Assembly: GCA_000169995.1 (NCBI GenBank)
Contig: AAZW01000015.1
Span: forward strand, 39,146 to 103,145
Length of the DNA: 64,000 nucleotides
Direction: 5' to 3'
Source of the DNA: Vibrionales bacterium SWAT-3
Lineage (GTDB): Bacteria > Pseudomonadota > Gammaproteobacteria > Enterobacterales > Vibrionaceae
Shown: in pieces, positions 10,001 to 18,224 of the stretch
Numbering within the stretch: position 1 is the stretch's first letter
Layout: each line of letters begins with the position of its first letter
Notes under the pieces: model-generated
What the model was told of the DNA's origin: nothing
Database searches by the model: none
Seen by the model: the letters and a program-made list of their open reading frames with translations, nothing else
Program-made: the position numbers and the translations under genes

Positions 10001-12803
10001 AAACATCGATGATGGTAAAGGCCAACATAAACCTTTTGCGACGCCTAAACAGGTGCAAGACTTTCTCGATACCAAGCCTAGCCTAACCCAAGGGCAAAAG
10101 GACGCCATCACCCTCATCTCAACCACCAAGGACAGCTTTGTGGCCATCCAAGGCTTAGCCGGCACCGGTAAGTCCACCATGCTTGAATCCAACATTGAAC
10201 TTATCCAGTTAGTGAAAGAAGCCAGCCAGCAACCAGAGCAAAACGTCATGGGTCTTGCGCCAACACACGCGGCTGTAGCAGAGCTCGAAAACAAAGGCGT
10301 TAAAGCGCAAACGTTGGAGAGCTTGCTGTCCGACATTCGCCAGAAAAATCGACAAGCCAGCGACTACCAACACACGCTCTTCTTTCTCGATGAAAGCTCA
10401 ATGGTCAGCAATAAGCAAGCCGACGAGTTCACCGCACTAATAAATCTCAGTCAATCCAAAACAGCCCTACTGGGCGATAAAGAGCAGCTGTTATCCCTCA
10501 GTGCCGGTAAGCCTTTTGAACTTGCCATGAGTCAAGGTCGCATCGAAACCGCTTACATGACCGATATGGTGCGTCCACAAAATGATACCTTGCACAATGC
10601 ACAGCAAAATACCATTGATAAACAGCCACAAAGCGCTCTGGACAAACTTCAACGCCAAGCGCCTGACACTCAAGACAATAACCAACATGTGATTTCCACG
10701 CTGGATGAAAACGATAAAAACCGACGCAAAGCGCAGCTGACCGCCACCGAAAAGCTGCCCTACGTTGTGGCAAAGGATTATCTAGAGCGCACCCCAGAAA
10801 CCAGGGAAAACACGCTTATCATCGCTTACACCAACCAGGAGCGTGACACCATCACCAACTACATCCGTGTCGGGTTGATGAAAAATAATGACATTGGCAA
10901 AGAAAATATCATGGCAACCAGACTGCGCTCTATCGGGGCAACCGGAGAAGAACTCACCACCATGATGCCTTATCAAAAGGGCTTGGTACTGAGCACTAAA
11001 CGAGGCGAGTACGCCACGATTACCCATGTGGATTCAGAGCATGGCGTAGTAACACTTCAAGACGCGAGTACAGGTAAGACAAGACCGTTCTTACCGCGTA
11101 ACCGTGACCACCGTTTCACCACACTGTTCTCTGCGTCAGAAAAGCCACTCTCAACGGGCGATAAAATCATCACCCGCTTTACCGATAAAGACCGCGGTAT
11201 CAAAGCCAACGTCGAATACCGCATCACGCAAGCCAATGAGGAAGGCATCAAAGCGCAATCCAAAACAGGGCAAACGCTCACCATTCACCCCAACGAGCTT
11301 AAAGATGGGCATTGGGACTACGCTTACAGTCGAACTGCAGACATGGCACAAGGGGCCTCCTATCCCCACGTCATTACCGCGATACAAAGCAAAGCCGCAC
11401 TGACGAACCTGAGACGGGCTGGTATCGATGTCACCCGTGCCAGCCAGCACATCCGACTCTATACCGACAACACAAAACAACTGGTCAAAAGCTGGTTATC
11501 CAAAGAAAGTCATAAAGCCAGTGCGATAGAAACCCTCAGCCAAATCCCACCCAAGGACACCACCTACTTTAACCGTAATGCTCTGCCTCATGAGGACGTC
11601 CGATTCCAAAATAAAAGCGGTGACTTTGACTACAACAAATTTAGGGAGCACATCAATACGCAACTACCCAAATACACCGAAAGTCTCGCCGTTCAGTTAT
11701 TAGGCCAGCCGAATCAATCTAAATCAGACCGTGATTACTTAACCTTTGGCCTTGGCCAATCCGCCACCAAAATCACCCTGACCGGAGCGTACCGTGGTTA
11801 TTTTAAAGACTACACGACAGGCGAAAAAGGCACATTAATTAACCTGATTATGAACCATAAGGCAATAAGCTACAAAGAGGCCATGAATGAAGCACACAAG
11901 ATGCTCAACGAACCAGAAAAATACCAACTGGAGGAAAACAGCAAACATGAAAAATTACTGAGCACCACTCCAAGGCATATTGCGCAGTTTGAAGAAAGGG
12001 CTAGAGATTATATCAATCAAAGCTTACCGATGGATAACACACTGGCGCAAACGTACTTAAACAAGCTTGGTGTGAATAACATTGAAAATCACCATGTTAA
12101 ATTTCACCCTGCGGTGTATTCATCCGAAGACAAATCCTTTCACCCTGCGATGCTAACCAACATCCACAATAAAGAAGGTGAAACCAAAGCCATTGAAGTG
12201 ACCTATTTAGACACCCAAGGAAATAAAGATACCTCCCTAGATATCAATCCAAGAACCTTAGGCACAAAGTCCAAGCAATTAACCCATTTCCATCAAGGAG
12301 AGAATTTAAACACCACCATCATCAGTACCTCAATTGAACACTCGTTTTTAATTCGAGACCAAACCCAAGGACAGATTGATATTATCAACGTCAATCACAA
12401 GAACGACATTCAAAACATCTCCACCGATGAACTGAGACAGAACATCATTATTGTATTAAATCATGGCAATCACGATTTAAACCCGAACAACATTGAAAAA
12501 ATCGTCGAGAACTTTAATGGCCGAGACATTCAATTCATGCCAGATGATAACCTAAAAGATGACATCAAATCGTGCATTGATAAGTTAGAGAGGGATAACA
12601 GCGCGCATGATATTGAATTAAGTGAAGCACACTCTTCTCATCAAGAGAATGAATTAGACACACTCAACTATAATGAGAAAAAAGAACTCGACAGCCAATC
12701 ACTCGAACACTTTGAGCCAAAAGAATATTCCCCTCAGCAAGAGATGGAATTTAATCAATCAGAGAAAGTGAGCCATTGGGAAGACAGAGAAATCGACAGA
12801 TAG
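7038..12803 (+). CDS. traI: conjugative relaxase-helicase TraI (MOBF)
   Basis: This protein of about 1921 aa nicks oriT and unwinds the transferred strand. The frame is open back to a TTG at 6882, but the ATG at 7038 has an AGGA ribosome site and gives the canonical start MLSISPLKSASGAAKYY, with the catalytic tyrosine pair at residues 16-17. F TraI has YY at residues 16-17 too. The segment SGFDLTFSAPKSLSVLAL is the MOBF hallmark. The metal-binding His triad is formed by RHKTS near residue 163 and VHSHA near residue 175. The RecD-like helicase has Walker A GLAGTGKS near residue 1040 and Walker B FFLDESS near residue 1115. The C-terminal 250 residues are Asn/Glu rich and diverged. F TraI is 1756 aa, so this one is longer. 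Confidence 0.96.
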   Translation: MLSISPLKSASGAAKYYLNEETPKDLPDVSLEKNAGDNYYLKEKDQGENTFWHGKLAIEAGLAGKPVEQATLESVLSGNLGDETIKGKREKHKSGFDLTFSAPKSLSVLALIGGDNRLIEAHNNAVKFALTELEKDVAQVKITHEKGVQEYENTDSMLFAVVRHKTSRENDVQVHSHALAANMTRDKEGDLRALSTSLKQKGGVINGTGERIYNFQKYYGILYQSQLAKDAQTLGYSTRGVGNGQFEISGVPQPILDASSTRKQQIDQRTLDLGFDSRAAKDVANLDTRKSKTYQTSDSLNKQWQSTVKEQGYEPAQLVTMAQQVKEAQNTPPLGETKAAISRAIDHLGQYSTALHLEKIIELTASEFTKSDVQLNALDIKKVADEMIKQGDLIGLSQKGQYTTKGLIDNEQALIDSTQGRAHHMRTHVESNTLNKLVIPENQQRLLTELYHSTKQFHVVNVHGSSQGIAQQLLNVGNHSGKRVQLVSQSVKAKTEGMESVQRNSQTLSAWIAHTFSPEQRRTTHSLLQSDTPLTNKDILLIDDANKMNTKELLDLTAKAKQSNAKMVMLNRVSSRQGFKANNAISLYQKGNVENHSWVNSKPINTDVRLHDSDTERIARVYADLPDKANTQVIATSGIEQRRLTEAIRNRLKNTGTLARHETTLFTQTPHYLSKAQHPLVQHYKPGMTLTHWEKSKPHSFVIASIDKESNTMTALSKRDGQSRTFDPSSRAFKHMKMQINKPQSLNIAQGERLRTLGKHFPAGLDANQSYLVTHLDKESLTLESKGKTQRLSLDSLKGAPLQYDYVRSASHIEKKAHTLLSGKAFTLSKPLLNDLTEKTDRLDIFTDKPDKAQSALEKEQVSPSAIERVLQTQNVNDRYLSETTQALLKQDVGQALSALAQAQHAPLIEKAVSFALNHLSEREAAFSQKALVVKAVRYAFEEAGGSVTKEQVETELTKRSDTLSAEYSDGTRWTTHAALETEKRILQNIDDGKGQHKPFATPKQVQDFLDTKPSLTQGQKDAITLISTTKDSFVAIQGLAGTGKSTMLESNIELIQLVKEASQQPEQNVMGLAPTHAAVAELENKGVKAQTLESLLSDIRQKNRQASDYQHTLFFLDESSMVSNKQADEFTALINLSQSKTALLGDKEQLLSLSAGKPFELAMSQGRIETAYMTDMVRPQNDTLHNAQQNTIDKQPQSALDKLQRQAPDTQDNNQHVISTLDENDKNRRKAQLTATEKLPYVVAKDYLERTPETRENTLIIAYTNQERDTITNYIRVGLMKNNDIGKENIMATRLRSIGATGEELTTMMPYQKGLVLSTKRGEYATITHVDSEHGVVTLQDASTGKTRPFLPRNRDHRFTTLFSASEKPLSTGDKIITRFTDKDRGIKANVEYRITQANEEGIKAQSKTGQTLTIHPNELKDGHWDYAYSRTADMAQGASYPHVITAIQSKAALTNLRRAGIDVTRASQHIRLYTDNTKQLVKSWLSKESHKASAIETLSQIPPKDTTYFNRNALPHEDVRFQNKSGDFDYNKFREHINTQLPKYTESLAVQLLGQPNQSKSDRDYLTFGLGQSATKITLTGAYRGYFKDYTTGEKGTLINLIMNHKAISYKEAMNEAHKMLNEPEKYQLEENSKHEKLLSTTPRHIAQFEERARDYINQSLPMDNTLAQTYLNKLGVNNIENHHVKFHPAVYSSEDKSFHPAMLTNIHNKEGETKAIEVTYLDTQGNKDTSLDINPRTLGTKSKQLTHFHQGENLNTTIISTSIEHSFLIRDQTQGQIDIINVNHKNDIQNISTDELRQNIIIVLNHGNHDLNPNNIEKIVENFNGRDIQFMPDDNLKDDIKSCIDKLERDNSAHDIELSEAHSSHQENELDTLNYNEKKELDSQSLEHFEPKEYSPQQEMEFNQSEKVSHWEDREIDR

Positions 12804-12820
12804 TTAGAGCGATAATAAAA

Positions 12821-12848
12821 GGGTAGCCATTGGCTACCCTTTTTTTTC
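12821..12848. terminator. terminator after traI, shared with the convergent small gene
   Basis: The stem GGGTAGCCA pairs with TGGCTACCC (12821-12829 and 12831-12839) and is followed by a run of eight T on the plus strand. It also forms the end of the convergent gene, whose stop codon lies inside the stem. On the minus strand four A-complement T residues follow, so it can work both ways. Confidence 0.8.
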
Positions 12849-13193
12849 GCCTGCAAGATAAGCATCCACTTTTTTATCCACATCAGCGGAAACCAAATTA
12901 CGCATTTCTACTGCATCTCTTTTATTTTCATGGAACGCGACACCATCAAAACTTTGTGTGTGGGTTAAATTACCCGTCCCTTGGATCATCCTGATCCGTC
13001 GATACATCTCTTCCATCAACTCGCGGTTAGACGGCCGAGTCTCTTCCTGAGCGTTCAGTTTAATCTTCAATGCCAGTGTGAGAAGTTGCCTGACAGCTTC
13101 CGCATCACCCAACTTTTCTCTGTCTCTGAACGTCTTAAAATCTTGCTCCAATTCACCCCGAATATAACTCTGTACAGAAAAAGCTTTCGCCAT
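12834..13193 (-). CDS. small TrwA/MobC-sized protein beside oriT, probable relaxosome accessory factor
   Basis: This 119-aa basic and helical protein starts MAKAFSVQSYIRGELEQDF, and a segment near residues 30-48 (AEAVRQLLTLALKIKLN) resembles the paired helices of ribbon-helix-helix proteins. TrwA of R388, a ribbon-helix-helix relaxosome protein of about 121 aa, is encoded beside oriT, coupling protein and MOBF relaxase. Here the gene likewise lies between traI and an F-like nic site and reads away from that site. A ribosome site (GGTGGG) survives upstream, but ISAs1 copy A now separates the gene from site A. Its function is inferred from size and position, not from a clear match. Confidence 0.5.
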   Translation of the reverse strand: MAKAFSVQSYIRGELEQDFKTFRDREKLGDAEAVRQLLTLALKIKLNAQEETRPSNRELMEEMYRRIRMIQGTGNLTHTQSFDGVAFHENKRDAVEMRNLVSADVDKKVDAYLAGEKKG

Positions 13194-13210
13194 AATCCCA
13201 CCATCCTCTC

Positions 13211-14444
13211 AAGGGCGGGATCGAACTTTAACCATTGAAAATAATGGATTTATTTTACAGGGAACTTTTTTAGATAATCACGATCTGATCATGAAGTAAA
13301 AAAACATGAGAAATTCGCACATGATTATCATTGAGCAACTTAAAAAAGTGAAAGATACCCGTTCGCACATCAATCAAGTTTATCCTGTTATGGAAGTCGC
13401 TTTCGTGGTCATAACAGCCATGATTTGTGGTCAAAATAAATGGACAGAGATTAAGGATTTCGGTGAAGGAAATATCGAGTGGTTACGTGAGTATTTCCCC
13501 TACGAAAATGGTCTTCCCACTCGACATAATATAGCTGCGATCATGAGATCCGTTGTGCCAGAGACGCTATTGGAAGCTATGGTGGGCTGGGTCAATTTGC
13601 ACAGAGAGAAGCATGCTCAGCCTATAATCAGTGTTGATGGGAAGGTTCTAAAAGGGGCAAAAGCAAGCAAACAACAGCACCCCCTCTATATGGTTTCGGC
13701 ATTTGATGTAGACGAGGGTTTGACTCTCACACACCAACCTTGTGACGGCAAAGGTATGGAGCTGCTAGCAATAAGAAACATGCTAGACGCTTTAGATATC
13801 AAAGGATGTTTATTAACTGCTGATGCCCTGCATTGTCAGGTTGAAACACTGAATAAAGTAGTTGATAAAGGTGGAGATATCCTAGTACAAGTTAAACTGA
13901 ATCAACCAAGTTTATTAGCAGAAATTGATGTGCAATTCCAAGACTATTGGGCTTTGCCTGAAGATAAACAGGAATCATACATCACGGAAGAGAAAGGGCA
14001 TGGTAGAAAAGAGGTTCGTGAGGTTTACGTGCTTCCTGCAGCCTTCAGCGAAGCACTCAGACAGAAGTGGTGTCTCGTAAAAAGCATTGTTGCAGTGGTA
14101 AGAGATAGGAGTGTCAAAGGGAAAGGAAGTTATGAAACCTCGTACTATATTTGCACAGACCATTTATCTTTAGAGTTAGCCTCAAAGGCAACAAGAAAGC
14201 ATTGGCATATTGAGAATCAGCAGCACTGGGCGTTGGACGTAATTTTCAAAGAAGACGAGCAGCGAATTTACGCTGGGGATTCAGCGTTGAATATGGCTTG
14301 TTGTCGTCGCTTTGTGCAGAACCTATTTAGAAAATCAGAGGGTAACTTGTCTGTACCAAGAAAGATGAACCAAGCCGCATGGAATAAAGATTACAGGGAA
14401 AAAGTTCTTTTTACATCAGATTAACAAAGTATATTCGCGCCCTT
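13211..14444 (+). mobile_element. ISAs1-family insertion sequence, copy A (1234 bp)
   Basis: The ends are AAGGGCG inverted repeats. The 10-bp target duplication CCATCCTCTC lies at 13201-13210 and 14445-14454, so the boundaries are exact. The element carries one transposase gene. Copy B at 30317-31550 has the same length and encodes the same protein, which implies recent transposition. It landed 18 bases upstream of the small TrwA-sized gene, between that gene and oriT-like site A. Confidence 0.95.
13306..14424 (+). CDS. ISAs1-family transposase (copy A)
   Basis: This 372-aa transposase is of the ISAs1/H-repeat-associated type. The N-terminal YPVMEVAFVVITAMICGQ and FGEGNIEWLREYFP segments are family signatures. 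DDE-type segments follow: ISVDGKVLKGAKA near residue 108, LTADALHCQ near residue 165, and the WHIENQQHWALDVIFKED block near residue 300 holding the Glu. It is full length and apparently intact. The sequence is identical to copy B on the opposite strand. Confidence 0.95.
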   Translation: MRNSHMIIIEQLKKVKDTRSHINQVYPVMEVAFVVITAMICGQNKWTEIKDFGEGNIEWLREYFPYENGLPTRHNIAAIMRSVVPETLLEAMVGWVNLHREKHAQPIISVDGKVLKGAKASKQQHPLYMVSAFDVDEGLTLTHQPCDGKGMELLAIRNMLDALDIKGCLLTADALHCQVETLNKVVDKGGDILVQVKLNQPSLLAEIDVQFQDYWALPEDKQESYITEEKGHGRKEVREVYVLPAAFSEALRQKWCLVKSIVAVVRDRSVKGKGSYETSYYICTDHLSLELASKATRKHWHIENQQHWALDVIFKEDEQRIYAGDSALNMACCRRFVQNLFRKSEGNLSVPRKMNQAAWNKDYREKVLFTSD

Positions 14445-14774
14445 CCATCCTCTCTTAGATCCACCTCTAAACAAAACTTTAACCATACATTACAATTACA
14501 TCACATGTAAATTACATTTTCACAAAGAAGTTCATTATTTATCATTAAAAACATTGAGTTAATTACTAATAAATCACTAGTACATCACTTTCACTTTAAA
14601 CAAGCTCTCAGCCCTTTTTCGAAAAGGGATTAAGTACAATTGATGCATTTATGATGTAAATCTACATTGGATTTCGGCGGCTAATTAGTTGAGATTTTGA
14701 AAATTTTCCCCCACTATTTTAATTCTTTCAATTTACAAATTAAATTATTGATTGTATTGGTTTTATGTTTTCTT

Positions 14775-14820
14775 CAGACAACCATTTAAATCGTTTTCGA
14801 TTTAGCGTGGTGTGTGGTGA
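14775..14820 (+). other. oriT: oriT-like site A (hairpin plus F-like nic sequence)
   Basis: The order is CAGACAACCAT (14775-14785), a 7-bp stem TAAATCG with loop TTTT and CGATTTA (14787-14804), then GCGTGGTGTGTGGTGA (14805-14820). The F plasmid nic region, from memory, is a hairpin followed by GCGTGGGGTGT/GGTGC. The two agree at 14 of 16 positions. By analogy the cut would fall between 14815 and 14816 on the plus strand. TraI in this window is an F-type MOBF relaxase, so this is its most likely substrate. The leading strand would enter from the right side. Confidence 0.75.
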
Positions 14821-14974
14821 ATAATTGAAAATACAGGGGCATCTTGGGAACGCTTGCCAATTAGTCTTTGTTTTCGCTAAGAGACTAAATTATCGATGAA
14901 AAACGCCCCTATTGAAAGGGGTTGGGGTGTAGATTTGACCACACTGTTTTTACATTAACGCCAAGTTACTCTTA

Positions 14975-14988
14975 TACAGGGGCACTTT
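14975..14988 (+). repeat. 14-bp direct repeat, copy 1 (TACAGGGGCACTTT)
   Basis: This sequence is exactly repeated at 47098-47111, just upstream of the tandem integrase genes. The two copies are in the same orientation and bracket 32.1 kb. A 14-mer match can arise by chance in 64 kb, so only the position beside integrases makes it a candidate attachment core. Confidence 0.3.
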
Positions 14989-15631
14989 CACCCCAAAAAT
15001 ACAGGCTAGAAATGAAAAAATTCTAGAACGCACCATCGCATCAAACCAATCAAATATCCTTTATATACTGGATGCATTTCGTGAACAGTATCTAATTCTG
15101 ATTTTCATTATAAACCCTTAACAAATATAAATTAAATGTAAATTATTAGCTCTTAGCCTTTGTGTTAACTAATTTTGAATTTTGTTAGCTTATAAAATAT
15201 AGAATTATATAAAATAAGAATACGTAACTATCTACTTACTCTGGCAATCAGTGACAAAACAATAAGGGAATTCGTCATGGGAAGACAAATAAAACTATTT
15301 TCACTGAAGAGAAAAGGAGCAGCAGTCCCTAAAGTAAACATAATTAGTATCAAATCAACTTTCTCATGAGGACGAAGCTTCTGGGTTTAAAGATACTTAA
15401 TTTCAATTAATTTTAGTCGTTAAAATTATGGTTTTTCTTATAAAAAAAAGATTGCGTTGCTATGAAAAATGAAAAGTCAGTGAAAACTGAAAACAATTCA
15501 AAAAAATCGAAGTTTAGAGACTATTTACGCTATCTGAGGATTAAGTTTAAAAGGTATAATTTTAAAAGTGGAAAAAATAAAAATGCATCTCTCGATGTGA
15601 GACACCTTTCTGACCATTTAAAAAAAGACAT

Positions 15632-16936
15632 GACCCTGTAAATAATTCTGTGTAACTGTCGGGGTTACATATATTCAGTTAATCGGTCTTCGAACATAAT
15701 CATAAAGCGGTTCAGGGCTTGTCGCCAGTTTCTAATTGGCATCGTCCATCTTTTGGAGGCATCCTGGATCGCTAAGAAGATCACCTTCCTTGCCGACTCA
15801 TCAGTCGGGAACAGCTTACGCTTTTTAATCGCCTTTCTAATAACACTATTAAGTGATTCTATGGCATTAGTCGTATAAATTGCTCGCCTAATATCTTCTG
15901 GGTAGTTGAAGAGCGTATTCAGGTTAGCCCAGTGAGCTGTCCAAGAGCGGCTGATCTGAGGGTATTTGTCATCCCATTTATCTGAAAACTGCTCTAGCGC
16001 TAGCAAGGCTTCATCTTCTGTCTTCGATTGATAGATCTTCTTAAGATCGGCAGTCACAGATTTATAATCTTTCCAAGGTACATACCTAACTGAGTTTCTC
16101 ACCATATGGACGATACAGAGCTGGATTTGAGTATTCGGGAATGCGGCATTAATGGCATCAGGAAAGCCCTTCAGACCATCGACACATGCAATGAGAATGT
16201 CTTTTACTCCGCGGTTTTGTAGCTCTGTTAGCACAGCAAGCCAGAACTTGGCACCTTCCGTCTCTGACAGCCACATGCCAAGCAGTTCTTTTTGACCCTC
16301 CATGTTCACGCCTAGCGCAAGATAAACAGCTTTGTTGATGACTTGTTTATCTTGCCTGATTTTAACGACAATGCAGTCGAGATAAACGATTGGATAGACC
16401 TCATCTAGTGGGCGAGATTGCCATTCAACAACCTGCTCTAGAACAGAGTCTGTCACCTTAGATATGAGGGTTGGTGAGACATCCGCATCGTACATTTCCT
16501 TGAATGTGGCTACGATTTCTCGGGTAGTCATGCCTTTAGCATAGAGGCTTAAGATTTTGTCATCCATCGACTGGAAGCGAGTTTGGTGCTTGCGAACCAG
16601 CTTTGGTTCAAAGCTTGACTCACGGTCACGAGGAACGTCTATCGGCACTTCACCATCATCAGTGATAATTGACTTGCTGGTATACCCATTACGTGAGTTG
16701 GAGCTGGGTTTTGGGGAGTGTTTTTCGTAGCCAAGGTGCTCATCAAGCTCAACATTCAATGCTGTCTCAACAGTCACCTTGGTTAACATTTTGCGGAAGT
16801 CATCAAGATCAGATTCTGTCTTAATTGATTTAGCTGCTTCACGAGCAAAAGCTTCAAGTGCTTTCTTATCCATACTATCCATCCTTAGCCTTTAAGGCTT
16901 AAGTCTAGACAGTTACACAGAATTTAGGACAGTCTC
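15632..16936 (-). mobile_element. IS256-family insertion sequence (1305 bp)
   Basis: The terminal inverted repeats share ATTCTGTGTAACTGTC close to each end. The 8-bp target duplication AAAGACAT lies at 15624-15631 and 16937-16944, the size expected for IS256. One transposase gene fills the element. Only one copy is visible in the window. Confidence 0.95.
15665..16882 (-). CDS. IS256-family mutator-type transposase
   Basis: This 405-aa mutator-type transposase appears intact. Family segments include NSRNGYTSKSI near residue 62, IVYLDCIVVKIRQD (first Asp) near residue 165, LIACVDGLKGFPDAI (second Asp) near residue 228, QLCIVHMVRNS near residue 250, and YTTNAIESLNSVIRKA with the catalytic Glu near residue 340. 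Length and motif order are normal for the family. Confidence 0.96.
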   Translation of the reverse strand: MDSMDKKALEAFAREAAKSIKTESDLDDFRKMLTKVTVETALNVELDEHLGYEKHSPKPSSNSRNGYTSKSIITDDGEVPIDVPRDRESSFEPKLVRKHQTRFQSMDDKILSLYAKGMTTREIVATFKEMYDADVSPTLISKVTDSVLEQVVEWQSRPLDEVYPIVYLDCIVVKIRQDKQVINKAVYLALGVNMEGQKELLGMWLSETEGAKFWLAVLTELQNRGVKDILIACVDGLKGFPDAINAAFPNTQIQLCIVHMVRNSVRYVPWKDYKSVTADLKKIYQSKTEDEALLALEQFSDKWDDKYPQISRSWTAHWANLNTLFNYPEDIRRAIYTTNAIESLNSVIRKAIKKRKLFPTDESARKVIFLAIQDASKRWTMPIRNWRQALNRFMIMFEDRLTEYM

Positions 16937-16969
16937 AAAGACATTGGTATATATGATAAAGACCACTAA

Positions 16970-17509
16970 CATCATTAATATCTCTTCGTCCTCTTGTCTT
17001 ACTCGTTGTGTCACAAAGTTTAGTTACACTACATGCGCACTGATTTTTAGAGGCAATTAGGCTGCTGTATGCAAAATGTCTCCCAAGAAGATAATCCTTC
17101 AGGATTATTGAGCTGTCCATTTTAATTATCGACCATAGTTCCACTCCTACAAGGATGGAACTAGCTTCCTCATCAGGTTTCCATTCCGGGCACTGATACA
17201 TCTTACCTTGCTTGCCAGTGACTTTGCTCAACGATTAGACAATGGTCAATATTGTGTAGAGACAGATAGAAAAGGAGTACTTCTTTGATTTCATCATCAA
17301 TGCTACAGGAATACGACGTTCACTCGATAGAAGCAATCCGGTACTTGATAGCCTGCCAAGTCAGAAACTGGTGATATTCAAATGGGCTTGTATGCTCTTG
17401 GACAGATAACTTGTAGTGATTTTTACATAGTCAACAACATAGATATGATTAATAACCAAATCTCCACTTTATTGTCATCTTTCAAGCTGAACAAAGGGGA
17501 AACCAAAAC
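16970..17509. other. non-coding stretch between split small gene and abrB-family gene
   Basis: About 540 bases. A 98-codon minus-strand frame (16935-17231) exists, but its 3' end runs into the IS256 junction and it has no recognisable product, so I do not call it. The end of the stretch supplies the AAAGGGGA ribosome site of the next gene. Nothing else is recognisable. Confidence 0.4.
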
Positions 17510-18224
17510 ATGTATCTAGCCTCATTCATAGCTTTGGTTGGCTCGCTCTTATTTACATATTTCGAGATACCACTAGGTGCAATGTTCGGTGCCCTGATTG
17601 CTCTTTTGGTAACGGCAAAAGCAGGGTTTACTCTAGCTCTTCCCAAAAGCACATTGACCGGAGTACAGTTAATCCTTGGTGCCACAGTGGGCTCAATCGT
17701 CCCTGTGCAGACTCTTTCCAAGGGTTATCCGATATTACTTTTTGTGGGACTCGTCCTTTGTATGTCAGCACTAGTTCTCACCTCGTATCTCTGGCTTTCT
17801 AAGCGAGAGAAATGGTCAAAATATGAAAGCCTACTTGGGGCGGTTCCGGGAGCGATGGCCGCGGTTCTTGTCATTAATGAAAATCACAATTCACCTTCTA
17901 GTAAAGTAATTTTCACTCACACAGTTCGACTCATTTTCTTAATCATAGCTTCCGCTCTTCTTGTCTCAACGGACAACTCACCAGTTTCTGGGCCCGCTAT
18001 TTCCTTAGACAACCTTTGGATACTTCTCCCACTTTTCCTCGCCTACTTTTCAGGTTTACTTCTCGATAAAATTGGTACTCCAGCACCGTATATGGTGACC
18101 GGGATGTTAGCAACTATGTTTGTGAACTCTGAGTTACCGTCATACAACTTTCTTGTCCCGACAGAGCTTGTTTTTATTGCAACATCCGCTCTAGGGGCAT
18201 TAATTGGGATTCGTCTAAAAGATC

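Larger units (their letters stand above)
14455..15461. other. AT-rich non-coding region around oriT-like site A
   Basis: About 1 kb has no convincing gene. It contains short AT-rich repeats of the ATTACA/TGTAAAT type (14480-14670), the hairpin and nic-like site at 14775-14820, a CCCCT/AGGGG hairpin near 14908-14923, and one copy of a 14-base sequence also found by the integrases. AT-rich flanks with repeated protein-binding motifs are usual for conjugative origins. Individual protein sites cannot be assigned. Confidence 0.5.
15462..16969 (+). pseudogene. small DUF1127-like protein gene split by IS256
   Basis: Removing the IS256-type element and one copy of its 8-bp duplication joins 15462-15631 to 16945-16969 in one frame of 64 codons ending in TAA. 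The product starts MKNEKSVKTENNSKKSKFRD, is very basic, and ends with LSDHLKKDIGIYDKDH. That end resembles the DHLLxDIGL tail of DUF1127 (YjiS-like) small proteins, which in other bacteria take part in RNA and phosphate metabolism. The match is short, so the family call is tentative. The interruption itself is clear. Confidence 0.6.

Noticed and set aside
9851..10336. 161-codon frame antisense to traI
   Set aside because: It lies wholly inside the helicase part of traI on the other strand. The composition (Ser/Val/Cys rich) is that of an antisense shadow.
16935..17231. 98-codon minus-strand frame next to IS256
   Set aside because: Its last codons come from the insertion junction, it has no recognisable domain, and the pre-insertion sequence supports a plus-strand gene instead.
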